NCBI RefSeq assembly: GCF_009873495.1
Contig: NZ_CP046703.1
Span: forward strand, 6,228,501-6,292,500
Origin: Nostoc sp. ATCC 53789
Lineage (GTDB): Bacteria; Cyanobacteriota; Cyanobacteriia; Cyanobacteriales; Nostocaceae
DNA length: 64,000 nucleotides
Direction: 5' to 3'
Within the stretch, counting starts at the first letter, position 1; every line of letters starts with the position of its first letter. A model generated the notes under the pieces. It saw only the letters and a list, made by a program, of their open reading frames with translations, searched no databases and was not told the origin of the DNA. The position numbers and the translations under genes were made by a program. Of the stretch, positions 26,976-35,901 are shown piece after piece.

Positions 26976-28142
26976 ATGGAATCCCTAACCTCTCGTATGC
27001 AGGGTGTACAGTCGCCGATTATTCCTGTGGTTGGGGAACTGATTAAAAACTCTCCAGGAACAATCTCTCTAGGACAGGGTGTTGTTCATTACAACCCCCC
27101 GCCGGAAACTATCGAATTTTTACCCAAATTTTTTGCCGATTCTGCTAACAATTTATACAAATCAGTTGAGGGAATTCCCCCATTGCTGACAGCACTTGCT
27201 GGAAAATTGCAAGCCTTCAATGGTATTGAAATCAATGGGGAAAAATGCATCGTCGTGACAGCAGGGAGCAATATGGGATTCATGAATGCCATTCTTGCTA
27301 TTACTAACCCAGGCGATGAAATTATTTTGAATACGCCTTACTATTTCAACCATGAAATGGCGATCGCAATTGCTGGTTGTCGTGCGGTGTTAGTGGCGAC
27401 AGATGAAAATTACCAACTACGCCCAGAAGCGATCACTCAAGCAATTACTCCCAAAACACGGGCTATAGTCACAATTTCGCCCAATAATCCCACTGGAGTC
27501 GTCTATTCAGAAGCAGCATTGCGCCAAGTAAATCAAATTTGTGACACTAATGGCATTTACCACATCAGCGATGAAGCTTATGAATACTTTACCTATAACG
27601 GCGTAAAACACGTTTCTCCTGGTGCATTTGGGAGTAGCAAGTACACTATTTCTCTATTTAGCCTTTCCAAAGCATACGGTTTTGCTAGTTGGCGCATTGG
27701 CTATATGGTGATTCCTAAACACTTATTTGTCGCTATCAAAAAAGTCCAAGATACAATTTTGATTTGTCCACCAGTGATTTCTCAATATGCAGCTTTAGGG
27801 GCATTGCAAGCCAAAGAGGAGTATTTGCAGAATAATATAGGTGCAATTTCTCAAGTGCGGCAATTAGTACTCGACTCTCTTAACCGCCTAGAAGGTTTAT
27901 GTAGCATCACACCAGCTAATGGCGCTTTCTATTTTTTCCTCAAAGTTAATACTCAGATGGATGCTTTTGAGTTAGTTAAAAGATTAATCCAGGAATATAA
28001 AATAGCAGTCATTCCAGGTACAACTTTTGGTATGGATGACGGATGCTACCTGCGCGTTGCTTACGGTGCGCTGCAAAAAGAGACAGCCAAAGAAGGTATA
28101 GAAAGATTAGTACAAGGTTTGGAAACTATAATTAGGAGTTAA
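26976..28142 (+). CDS. PLP-dependent class I/II aminotransferase
   Basis: 388 residues, fold type I. SPNNPTG (substrate and PLP loop), DEAYEYF (the aspartate that holds the pyridine nitrogen) and SLSKAYGFASWRIGYM with PLP lysine K232 identify the family; the C-terminal arginine lies in DGCYLRVAYG. It would exchange an amino group between an amino acid and a 2-oxo acid, probably in the aspartate or aromatic group; the exact substrate cannot be read. The start follows a CCCAATT repeat directly, and no clear ribosome site is visible. It may be co-transcribed with the yjbQ-like gene 96 bases downstream. Confidence 0.93.
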   Translation: MESLTSRMQGVQSPIIPVVGELIKNSPGTISLGQGVVHYNPPPETIEFLPKFFADSANNLYKSVEGIPPLLTALAGKLQAFNGIEINGEKCIVVTAGSNMGFMNAILAITNPGDEIILNTPYYFNHEMAIAIAGCRAVLVATDENYQLRPEAITQAITPKTRAIVTISPNNPTGVVYSEAALRQVNQICDTNGIYHISDEAYEYFTYNGVKHVSPGAFGSSKYTISLFSLSKAYGFASWRIGYMVIPKHLFVAIKKVQDTILICPPVISQYAALGALQAKEEYLQNNIGAISQVRQLVLDSLNRLEGLCSITPANGAFYFFLKVNTQMDAFELVKRLIQEYKIAVIPGTTFGMDDGCYLRVAYGALQKETAKEGIERLVQGLETIIRS

Positions 28143-28238
28143 AAGTCATTCAATTTTGGATTTAAGATTTTCCTGCAATCGCAAATCAAAAATCTTAAAT
28201 TGTCACTCCTATACAATCCTAAATATAAAATTGAACAG

Positions 28239-28676
28239 ATGCCGATTATTAATAAGCTAATTGAAATTGAAACTGAACCAAAAATTAATATTCATAATAT
28301 AACGCCACAAATTCAAGAGTTTCTTACTTCAACATCAATTAAAAATGGACAACTTTTAGTATTTTCTCGTCATACAACGACAGCTTTAGCTATCAACGAG
28401 AATGAAGTCAGATTGTTAGAAGATATAAAAGTATTCTTAAAAAAACTAGCACCAGAGTCGGACAGTTACTTGCATAATGACTTGCATTTAAGAGATGTCC
28501 CGGAAGATGAGCCAATTAATGCTCACTCTCACTTAATGGCAATGATGCTGACCACTAGTGAGATAATTCCCATTGTGGATGGTAAATTAGCTTTGGGAAC
28601 CTGGCAATCTGTATTGTTTTTTGAGTTGGATGGGCCGCGCAAAAGAACGGTATTTGTCCAAATTTCTGGCGAATAA
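28239..28676 (+). CDS. YjbQ-family protein (UPF0047)
   Basis: 145 residues. SRHTTTALAINENE and LRDVPEDEPINAHSHLMAMM with LGTWQSVLFFELDGPRKR are the hallmarks of the YjbQ/UPF0047 family; the histidines of H-T-T and N-A-H-S-H bind a metal in solved structures. Some members have been reported to have thiamine-phosphate synthase-like activity, but the physiological role is not settled. I chose the ATG at 28239; a TTG at 28200 would add thirteen residues. It lies downstream of the aminotransferase on the same strand. Confidence 0.93.
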   Translation: MPIINKLIEIETEPKINIHNITPQIQEFLTSTSIKNGQLLVFSRHTTTALAINENEVRLLEDIKVFLKKLAPESDSYLHNDLHLRDVPEDEPINAHSHLMAMMLTTSEIIPIVDGKLALGTWQSVLFFELDGPRKRTVFVQISGE

Positions 28677-28862
28677 TGCAACTTCACATCTACAATCCTC
28701 TCAGAACAACCCAAATCTGAGAGAATTACGAAAATGAGGCTCAACAAGTGCATCAGTTGAATTTACTTACAGCAATTAAAAATCTGAAAGAATGTTTCTA
28801 AGCATAACCTTCCTTTCCACAAACCAGAACTTTCGTTGTGTTAAAGGCAGAGGCAATTAGTG

Positions 28863-29918
28863 ATGAAAAATAACGATAACTTTGTATTACGCAATACTTG
28901 GTACTATGCTCTGCCTAGTAATCATATCAAGCCAGGTATGATGATCAGCCGCATTTTCTTGGGTGAACCTGTGCTTCTAGTCCGAGATCAAAATGGTAAA
29001 GTCTCGGCTATGAGAGATATTTGTCCTCATCGTGCCGTGCCTTTGAGTTGTGGTAGATTCGATGGGCAGGAAGTGGAATGCTGCTATCACGGTTGGCGCT
29101 TTAACTCAGGTGGACGCTGCACTGCAATTCCATCTCTTGTTGAGGAGCAGCAGATGGATTTAAGCCGCTTTGACGTACAATCCTACGAAGTTCGGGAAGC
29201 CCAAGGGAATATTTGGATATATATGGCTGATCCCGATAAATCTCAGCCTGCTGCTTCTGAGATGGAAATTCCGGTGATTCCAGGGTTTGAGGAGCAATCG
29301 CCCCAATTTGTAGAGGTGATGAGATTTCCCTGTTTTGTGGATCATGCAGTAGTAGGTCTGATGGACCCTGCTCATTCCCCCTATGTTCATCGTGCTTGGT
29401 GGTGGCGAAGTGGGCAACTGCATGAGGAAGTCAAGCAATTTGATGCTTCACCCTACGGCTTTACTATGCGACGACACCGATTACCAGCGAATGGAGGTCG
29501 ATTATACTTGCTTATTGGTGGTGGTGTGCCGGAAACAGAGATTTCTTTTCGTTTACCTAGCGTCAGAATAGAAGAAACCACAATTGGTAAGCATAGAGTT
29601 GTTAATTTAACGGCAGTTACCCCCATTTCAGACACAGAAACTGAGGTAAATTTTGTTCTTTACTCGACACTTCCCTGGGTGGGATTTTTCAAGCCACTGC
29701 TGCATGTATTGGCACAAACCTTCTTAGGTCAAGACAGAACCGTTGTGGAAAAGCAACAGATTGGGCTTAAATATAATCCTGTACTGCGACTGATTAAGGA
29801 TTCAGATATGCAGGCGCAGTGGTATTACCAGTTAAAGCGGGAGTATGCTCGGTCTGTCGCTGAAGGACGAGAATTTGTGAACCCTGTTAAGGATCAAGTA
29901 CTTCGCTGGCGTGCTTAA
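28863..29918 (+). CDS. Rieske non-haem iron oxygenase, alpha subunit
   Basis: 351 residues. The Rieske centre is C54-P-H56 and C73-x2-H76 (ICPHRAVPLSCG, CCYHGW). The mononuclear iron site is D168-x2-H171-x4-H176 (GLMDPAHSPYVH). This layout fits the PaO/Tic55/vanillate-demethylase branch, which hydroxylates or demethylates aromatic or tetrapyrrole rings using electrons from a ferredoxin or reductase. No reductase gene is adjacent. A GTG directly before the ATG (28860) could also serve as start; GAGG lies upstream. Chlorophyll breakdown is one possible role, which I cannot confirm. Confidence 0.93.
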   Translation: MKNNDNFVLRNTWYYALPSNHIKPGMMISRIFLGEPVLLVRDQNGKVSAMRDICPHRAVPLSCGRFDGQEVECCYHGWRFNSGGRCTAIPSLVEEQQMDLSRFDVQSYEVREAQGNIWIYMADPDKSQPAASEMEIPVIPGFEEQSPQFVEVMRFPCFVDHAVVGLMDPAHSPYVHRAWWWRSGQLHEEVKQFDASPYGFTMRRHRLPANGGRLYLLIGGGVPETEISFRLPSVRIEETTIGKHRVVNLTAVTPISDTETEVNFVLYSTLPWVGFFKPLLHVLAQTFLGQDRTVVEKQQIGLKYNPVLRLIKDSDMQAQWYYQLKREYARSVAEGREFVNPVKDQVLRWRA

Positions 29919-30195
29919 ATTACTTCAAAGTAAATTCTGCAAATTTTGGGCACTTTAGCTGATGATACCCTGACACCATTAATAGAACAATTCCAGTAAT
30001 CAATAAAAGAGCCGCCAGAATAAATGATTCATTGATTTGACCTTGGTTTAATTCAAAATACAAAATTCTGTTAGGAAGAATAAAGAAAATTTTGAATTAA
30101 TTAATTTCGAGTTACAGGCTCCCCTGACTTTTCACGTTGTGTGCAAAAGTCCACCAAAGACCTAACCTCCTAACCCCCTTCCCGACGCAGGAAGG

Positions 30196-30420
30196 GCAGG
30201 GTGGTTTTCTTCGAGTGGTCGGTAGCCCCAATATCCTGTCATTGCTCCCAGCAATATTAGTAACAATACTAACCATAATTCATGTCTTCGTCCTCGGATG
30301 TGCCTATAGTCTGGGACTTGCTGCAATTGTTCGACGAGATTCATACTTGTTAGTTATCCATTTTTCTTTACCCTCTACAAACCATTATTATTGTTCTCTC
30401 GTTGTATGAAACCACCCTGC
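30196..30420 (-). mobile_element. ISAs1-derived mini-element with terminal inverted repeats
   Basis: A minus-strand start at 30344 encodes 46 residues of an ISAs1-family transposase N-terminus (LVEQLQQVPDYRHIRGRRHE, LGAMTGYWGYRPLEE). It then joins directly to GCAGGGTGGTTTTC (30196-30209), which is the inverted match of GAAACCACCCTGC (30408-30420). The element is thus about 225 bases with 13-14-base inverted ends and lost everything between codon 46 and the far end. It cannot move by itself, but a full-length relative could mobilise it. Confidence 0.7.
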
Positions 30421-30506
30421 TTGTGGATATGGCATAAGGGAGTTAATAGTGAGGAGTTACAAATAAATTAAAAGTAGCAATATTATTTATTTTTACTCAT
30501 AACTTC

Positions 30507-30542
30507 TAAAAAAATTCCCACCCAGGTTAATACCTGGGTGGG
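30507..30542 (-). terminator. dnaK rho-independent terminator
   Basis: On the minus strand, CCCACCCAGGT and ACCTGGGTGGG form an 11-pair stem with a short TATTA-type loop, followed by AATTTTTTT. It starts 46 bases after the dnaK stop codon, the right place and orientation. Confidence 0.85.
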
Positions 30543-30588
30543 TAATATGAGGCGGGACAAAATAATTATCCCGAAAGAAGTAGAGGAA

Positions 30589-32493
30589 TTATTTACTCTC
30601 TGTAAAATCAGCGTCAATCACATCGTCGCCGCTACCAGAGCTAGAGGTGGAACCACCATCTTGAGGTTCAGCACCTGGTGCAGCACCCGCACCAGCTTGT
30701 TGATAGATGTTACTACCAACAGCGAATAGAGCTTGTTGCAATTCTGGGGTGAGCTTTTTGATTTGCTCATCGTCTTCTTTGGCAACTGCTTCCCGCAGTT
30801 CTTTTACCAAACCTTCAACTTTAGTCTTGTCAGCAGCCGGAACTTTATCGCCCAATTCTTGTAACTGCTTTTCAGCTTGGTATGACAAGGAGTCGGCTTG
30901 GTTCTTGCGTTCAATCTTCTCACGCCGTTCTTTGTCAGATGAAGCATTTTGTTCAGCTTCTCTTACCATCCGGTCAACGTCAGTTTTATCCAGGGTGGAA
31001 GCACCAGTTATGCTGATGGACTGTTCTTTGCCAGTACCTTTGTCCTTAGCGGTGACGTTAAGGATACCGTTAGCGTCAATATCGAACACCACTTCAATTT
31101 GAGGAACGCCACGTGGTGCAGGAGGAATACCATCAAGGCGGAAGGTTCCCAAACTCTTGTTATCGTTAGAAAATTCGCGTTCACCTTGAAGGACGTGAAT
31201 TTCTACGTTGGTTTGACCATCCACTGCGGTGGAGAAGACTTCCGATTTTTTGGTGGGGATTGTTGTGTTGCGGGGAATAATTTTGGTCATTACGCCGCCC
31301 AATGTTTCAACACCCAAAGAAAGTGGTGATACATCTAACAGTAAGATGCCAGTGACTTCATTATTCAGTACACCTGCTTGAATCGCTGCACCAATTGCCA
31401 CGACTTCATCAGGGTTAACACTTTGGTTAGGGTCTTTACCCAATACCTGCTTCACAATCTGGTGGACTGCGGGAATACGGGTAGAACCACCAACTAACAC
31501 CACTTCATCAATATCGCCTTTGCTTAACTTGGCATCGCGCAAAGCGTTTTCCACAGGAACACGGCAACGGTCGATTAAGTCAGAACAAAGTTCTTCAAAG
31601 GTGGCACGAGTCAGGGTTGTATCCAGGTGCTTAGGCCCATCCTGGGTAGCAGTGATAAATGGTAAATTGATTTCTGCTTGGGTAACGCTAGAAAGCTCAA
31701 TTTTTGCTTTTTCTGCGGCTTCTGTCAGACGTTGTAAAGCTTGTTTGTCTTTGCGTAGTTCAATGCCTTCGGCTTTCTTGAACTTTTCAGCTAAGAAGTC
31801 AACTATTTTTTTATCAAAGTCATCACCACCAAGGTGTGTATCCCCAGATGTGGCTAGTACTTCAAAAACTCCATCTCCTACTTCTAGCACGGATACGTCG
31901 AAGGTACCACCACCAAGGTCAAAGACGAGAATGGTTTCGTTACTCTTCTTGTCAAAGCCATAAGCTAGAGAAGCAGCAGTTGGCTCGTTGATAATCCGCA
32001 GAACTTCAATACCTGCAATTTTACCAGCGTCTTTTGTCGCTTGCCGTTGAGAGTCGTTAAAGTATGCGGGAACGGTGATTACAGCTTGGGTAACAGTTTC
32101 ACCAAGGTATTTGCTGGCATCTTCAACTAGTTTGCGAAGAACTTTTGCAGAAATTTCTTCAGGAGCAAACGGTTTACCAGCTATCGGACAATCTAATTTG
32201 ACATTGCCGTTGCTGCTGAGAACTTTGTAAGAAACTTCAGTTGCTTCGTTACTCACTTCGTCGTAGCGGCGACCGATAAAGCGTTTGACTGAGTAAAACG
32301 TATTTTCGGGGTTCATCACCGCTTGGCGTTTGGCGATTTGGCCAACCAAGTTGTCGCCATTTTTCGCAAATGCCACTACTGATGGGGTTGTCCGAAAACC
32401 TTCAGCATTAGCAATTACAGTAGGTTTACCACCTTCCATCACTGCCACGCAGGAGTTCGTTGTTCCTAAGTCAATTCCAACTACTTTTGCCAT
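30589..32493 (-). CDS. dnaK: Molecular chaperone DnaK (Hsp70)
   Basis: 634 residues, full length for Hsp70. The ATPase domain has GIDLGTTNSCVAVMEG, DLGGGTFDVSVL and VGGSTRIPAV; the interdomain linker leads to LLLDVSPLSLGVETLGGVMT in the peptide-binding domain, and the tail ends with DDVIDADFTE. It binds unfolded chains in an ATP cycle with DnaJ and GrpE. Neither partner gene is adjacent. Cyanobacteria have several DnaK copies; the N-terminus and acidic end resemble the main, DnaK2-like type, which is an inference. A 417-base upstream region separates it from the next minus-strand gene, and a terminator follows. Confidence 0.97.
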   Translation of the reverse strand: MAKVVGIDLGTTNSCVAVMEGGKPTVIANAEGFRTTPSVVAFAKNGDNLVGQIAKRQAVMNPENTFYSVKRFIGRRYDEVSNEATEVSYKVLSSNGNVKLDCPIAGKPFAPEEISAKVLRKLVEDASKYLGETVTQAVITVPAYFNDSQRQATKDAGKIAGIEVLRIINEPTAASLAYGFDKKSNETILVFDLGGGTFDVSVLEVGDGVFEVLATSGDTHLGGDDFDKKIVDFLAEKFKKAEGIELRKDKQALQRLTEAAEKAKIELSSVTQAEINLPFITATQDGPKHLDTTLTRATFEELCSDLIDRCRVPVENALRDAKLSKGDIDEVVLVGGSTRIPAVHQIVKQVLGKDPNQSVNPDEVVAIGAAIQAGVLNNEVTGILLLDVSPLSLGVETLGGVMTKIIPRNTTIPTKKSEVFSTAVDGQTNVEIHVLQGEREFSNDNKSLGTFRLDGIPPAPRGVPQIEVVFDIDANGILNVTAKDKGTGKEQSISITGASTLDKTDVDRMVREAEQNASSDKERREKIERKNQADSLSYQAEKQLQELGDKVPAADKTKVEGLVKELREAVAKEDDEQIKKLTPELQQALFAVGSNIYQQAGAGAAPGAEPQDGGSTSSSGSGDDVIDADFTESK

Positions 32494-32910
32494 TTTAGGT
32501 GCTGGCTCCGTATAACTACAAATGAATGAATGAGAATATAAAGGACTAAATTTTGAACCAACAGGGTCAATAAATCAGCCAATTCAGCATGAATACCTTT
32601 GATTTGGCTTTCCTGGGGTTAAAACTCCAGACTATGCTGATATATATACTGAAGCTTAGTGGTAGCCAGTCCATGAAGGGTGGTTTCCCGAACCTTGCTT
32701 AGGACGGTTAAACTAACTAAATAGTTTTTTTAGTTGGTTCATGGATTGATTTGCCTTCACTCTGTCTAATGTATGAGAATTAATACTTTCAGTAATTAGG
32801 GTGAACCGTAACGTCCGAGTGGTGTTTGCCGTCTTTAGAGGTAATAAACTACAGAAGCACTGAGAATTGGGCATTGAGCATTGGGCATTGAATTAAATAT
32901 TACTCAGCAC
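32494..32910. other. dnaK upstream region
   Basis: 417 bases between two minus-strand genes, presumably including the dnaK promoter and a long leader. A hairpin pairs AACTAACTAAA (32711-32721) with TTTAGTTGGTT (32729-32739). A GGGCATTGAGCATTGGGCAT repeat ends at about 32891. I saw no CIRCE element, the nine-base inverted repeat used by HrcA. Confidence 0.5.
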
Positions 32911-33732
32911 TTACTCAAGTCTAGAGAAAAGAGTTTCCCAATCAATTACAGGTGGTCTTTGTCCCTGGTTGACTATTTCAAAAATTTTCTTGGAACTACT
33001 TGGCTGAAAAAGGCATTCCACGCAAGCGTTTGCTACATCAATCCGGCTGGTATCACCCGAAAGTGTATCCCCAGTGCCTATAACCACACCATACTTACCA
33101 TCAGTTTTGGCCTTTAGCAGTGTGTTGAGGTCGTATGAAGTATAGGGCCCGTCAATCAAGCGTCCTGGGCGGATAATCGTGTAGGGCAATCCTGAATTAA
33201 TAATGGACTCCTCACCTTTTTGTTTGGCATCCAACACGCCGAACGCATTAAGAATACTAAAAGGAAACTGATCTTTACGGAGAATTCCACAAGAAGAGAC
33301 GAAAACGAACCGCTTCAAATTCTGGGGTGCTGCTGTAACTAGGTTGCTGACACCTTGGGCATCAACCTTGGCTGGACTATTCTTTGCTTTTGCTTCGCTA
33401 GATTTGGGGTTAAGGAAAGTTATTCCCCATTCAAGCAAGTTCGGGGGTTGGTCAAACTCCCATCGCGAAGAAGGAAAGGCAGTGGTTCCAGTACAACTGA
33501 TGATGTGGGTGACATCTTGTGTTGCAGCTGGGAGTGTAGCTGGCTGGCGGATGTCACCAACGGCAATTTCCACTCTCTGGTTAAACATTTCTTCGACTTT
33601 TGCGGCATTGCGTGTCAGAACGCGAACTTTCAAACCCTTTTCTAGGAGTTTGCCTACCACTAGTTGCCCTACTCCACCAGTAGCACCAGCAACTAGTACC
33701 AAATCTTCAGCCGAAGTTTCAAAAGAAGTCAT
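32911..33732 (-). CDS. NAD(P)-binding atypical SDR (NmrA/Ycf39-like)
   Basis: 273 residues. VLVAGATGGVGQLVVGKLL is the atypical TGxxGxxG nucleotide motif. It is followed by VRVLTRNAAKVEE, which favours NADP, then FVFVSSCGI and GLPYTIIRPGRLIDGPYT, as in the NmrA/complex I NDUFA9/Ycf39 group. The classical YxxxK pair is not evident, so it may be a redox sensor or assembly factor rather than an enzyme. Cyanobacterial relatives act in photosystem assembly or are uncharacterised. It is a single gene with its own 5' region of about 270 bases. Confidence 0.88.
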   Translation of the reverse strand: MTSFETSAEDLVLVAGATGGVGQLVVGKLLEKGLKVRVLTRNAAKVEEMFNQRVEIAVGDIRQPATLPAATQDVTHIISCTGTTAFPSSRWEFDQPPNLLEWGITFLNPKSSEAKAKNSPAKVDAQGVSNLVTAAPQNLKRFVFVSSCGILRKDQFPFSILNAFGVLDAKQKGEESIINSGLPYTIIRPGRLIDGPYTSYDLNTLLKAKTDGKYGVVIGTGDTLSGDTSRIDVANACVECLFQPSSSKKIFEIVNQGQRPPVIDWETLFSRLE

Positions 33733-33999
33733 AAATTGCCTTTGAGATAGTCTCTTTTTAATCTACTCAAATAAATGGGTTAGCGTACCCTGCTGGAAGA
33801 AAGCTAAGCGTAGCGTCTGTCTACGACACGCTGCGCGAACGCAGAGAAGGTATCGCCAAAATAGACTCAGATTAAAACATTTGGCTAATAGCTGTTGATT
33901 CTGTAGCTTTCAGGCTGACAATTGGGAATTTTAAAATCAGGGCAAATTTCCCAAAACTGAATCAGAACAGTAGCAAGTACTTGAGGTTTCGAGCAAGGA

Positions 34000-35709
34000 A
34001 TGAAAATTAGTCAAAAATTAATTTCGGGTATTCTGGGAATGGCTACCATCTCAGTAATTGTTGGTGCGATTAGTGCCGATCAACAATTGAAGATAGCTAA
34101 GTATCTTGCTCAACAAGAGGCTGAAGAGGTTGCTGGATTACTGGGATATTTCGTAAGTCATGAGCTTGAATACCACGAACTGCGATCGCGTGAGAAAATG
34201 CTAGCCCATTTACAAAACCATGTAGAATTGCTACATAAGCAACGTCAGCGCGATCTAGAAATTGTAGATCGTAATAAAATCATTCTGGCAGATGTAGTTG
34301 CAGAAGATATCGGTACGCGATTAGATCACGATCGCAATAATGAAGTTGGTAAAACTATTCAAGATGGTATACCAAGAACTTATGTTGAGTCCAGTCCTGA
34401 ATACCCAAATGGGATTCAATTGATTGCTGTTGCTTTTAAGACTGGCAAGGGTGAAACAATTGGGGCAGTAATTTTGGAATATACCCCGCTTTACAAAGCA
34501 GCACTAGCAACAGCCGAAAAGAATATTATTGTGACGTTGTTCATCAGTCTGGGATGTAGTGTATTTGCATTAGCAGCAGGTTATCTGCTCTCTAAAAGCA
34601 TCTCAAAACCGATTAAACAACTCCAGCAAGCTGTGGTAAATCTGACTGAAGGTAAACTCGATACTAGAGTTAGTATTCGCTCCCAGGATGAGATTGGCGA
34701 GTTAGCCACCTCGTTCAATAAAATGGCGGACGATCTGCAATATTCTAGAAATGAATTGGTCAACGCCAATGAACAATTACGAGACGAAATTACCGAACGC
34801 CAAGAAGCAGAAGCAGAACTTCAGCAAGCTCTGAAAGACCTGCAAAAAACCCAAATTCAATTAATTCAATCTGAAAAAATGTCAAGTCTGGGTCAACTAG
34901 TCGCGGGAGTTGCCCATGAAATCAACAATCCGGTTAATTTTATCTACGGCAACCTCGAATACACTGATGATTACACTCAACAGATGTTGCTGTTAATTAA
35001 GCTTTATCAAAAACACTACCCCTATCCAGAGCCAGAAATTCAAAATGCTAACCAACTGAACGATATTGAGTACCTAATAGAAGATTTGCCTAAGATGTTA
35101 ACCTCAATGAAAATGGGGGCTAAACGCATCCGGGAAATTGTTCTCAGTTTACGAATTTTCTCTCGCTTGGATGAAGCTGAGTTCAAAACGGCTGATTTGC
35201 ATGAAGGAATCGACAGTACTCTGTTAATTTTGCAACATCGGCTCAAGGCACTAAATAATCGCCCTCAAATTGAAGTGGTCAAAGAGTATGGAAAAATGCC
35301 TAAAATTCAGTGTTTTGCAGGGCAAATGAATCAGGTATTTATGAACCTCTTGGCAAATGCAATCGATGCTTTAGAAGAGTGTTTCCAAAAAGAACTTTGT
35401 CCAAATCCCTTAATTCGCATTTCTTCGGAACAGGTAAATGAAAATGTTGTGATTCGGATTGCTGATAATGGATCGGGAATTCCAAAAGAAATTCAGTCGC
35501 GTTTATTTGACCCTTTTTTCACTACGAAAGCAGTTGGTAAGGGGACTGGTATGGGATTATCGATCAGCTACCAGATAATTACTGAAAAGCATGGTGGCTC
35601 TTTGGAATGTATTTCATCACCGGGACAGGGTGCAGAGTTTGTGATTGCAATCCCCATTCGAGCAGGGAAATTAGCACAATCATCAATCAGCGATCGCATA
35701 ATAGGTTAA
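34000..35709 (+). CDS. Membrane sensor histidine kinase with HAMP domain
   Basis: 569 residues. Two membrane helices (about 8-26 and 175-195, VTLFISLGCSVFALAAGYLL) bracket an extracytoplasmic sensor of about 150 residues. A HAMP domain follows (SISKPIKQLQQAV, SQDEIGELATSFNKMADDL), then a coiled coil at about 245-290. The transmitter has H306 (AGVAHEINNPVNF), N box NLLANAIDAL, DNGSGIP and a G2 box with GKGTGMGLSIS. This E-I-N-N-P form is the HisKA subtype of NtrB/ZraS-like kinases. No regulator gene is adjacent on the same strand, so it is an orphan. Confidence 0.93.
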   Translation: MKISQKLISGILGMATISVIVGAISADQQLKIAKYLAQQEAEEVAGLLGYFVSHELEYHELRSREKMLAHLQNHVELLHKQRQRDLEIVDRNKIILADVVAEDIGTRLDHDRNNEVGKTIQDGIPRTYVESSPEYPNGIQLIAVAFKTGKGETIGAVILEYTPLYKAALATAEKNIIVTLFISLGCSVFALAAGYLLSKSISKPIKQLQQAVVNLTEGKLDTRVSIRSQDEIGELATSFNKMADDLQYSRNELVNANEQLRDEITERQEAEAELQQALKDLQKTQIQLIQSEKMSSLGQLVAGVAHEINNPVNFIYGNLEYTDDYTQQMLLLIKLYQKHYPYPEPEIQNANQLNDIEYLIEDLPKMLTSMKMGAKRIREIVLSLRIFSRLDEAEFKTADLHEGIDSTLLILQHRLKALNNRPQIEVVKEYGKMPKIQCFAGQMNQVFMNLLANAIDALEECFQKELCPNPLIRISSEQVNENVVIRIADNGSGIPKEIQSRLFDPFFTTKAVGKGTGMGLSISYQIITEKHGGSLECISSPGQGAEFVIAIPIRAGKLAQSSISDRIIG

Positions 35710-35901
35710 GTATGAGTGTTTTTCAGCCCATAACTGCGTAGGCGTAGCCCGTCGTAGATATCGCTACATAGGGGAAATTGCGCCCGAATTGTTCGGTTCT
35801 ACCACTTTCAACAGTACACAAATGGTTATAACCTCGTAAGTAGTAGCGAAATGTCTACCTTAGACGCTGTTAGTCGCTCTTGAATTAAGGGGTGAAAGCC
35901 T

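Larger units (their letters stand above)
29919..30588. other. Intergenic with ISAs1 mini-element and dnaK terminator
   Basis: The Rieske gene and dnaK converge here. From 30119 come a dispersed repeat (CCTGACTTTTCACG, and CCTAACCTCCTAACCCCCTT), an ISAs1-derived element at 30196-30420, and the dnaK terminator at 30507-30542. No intact gene is present. Confidence 0.6.

Noticed and set aside
30137..30409. Plus-strand frame of 90 codons
   Set aside because: It is antisense to the ISAs1 transposase remnant; its hydrophobic look comes from reading that gene backwards.
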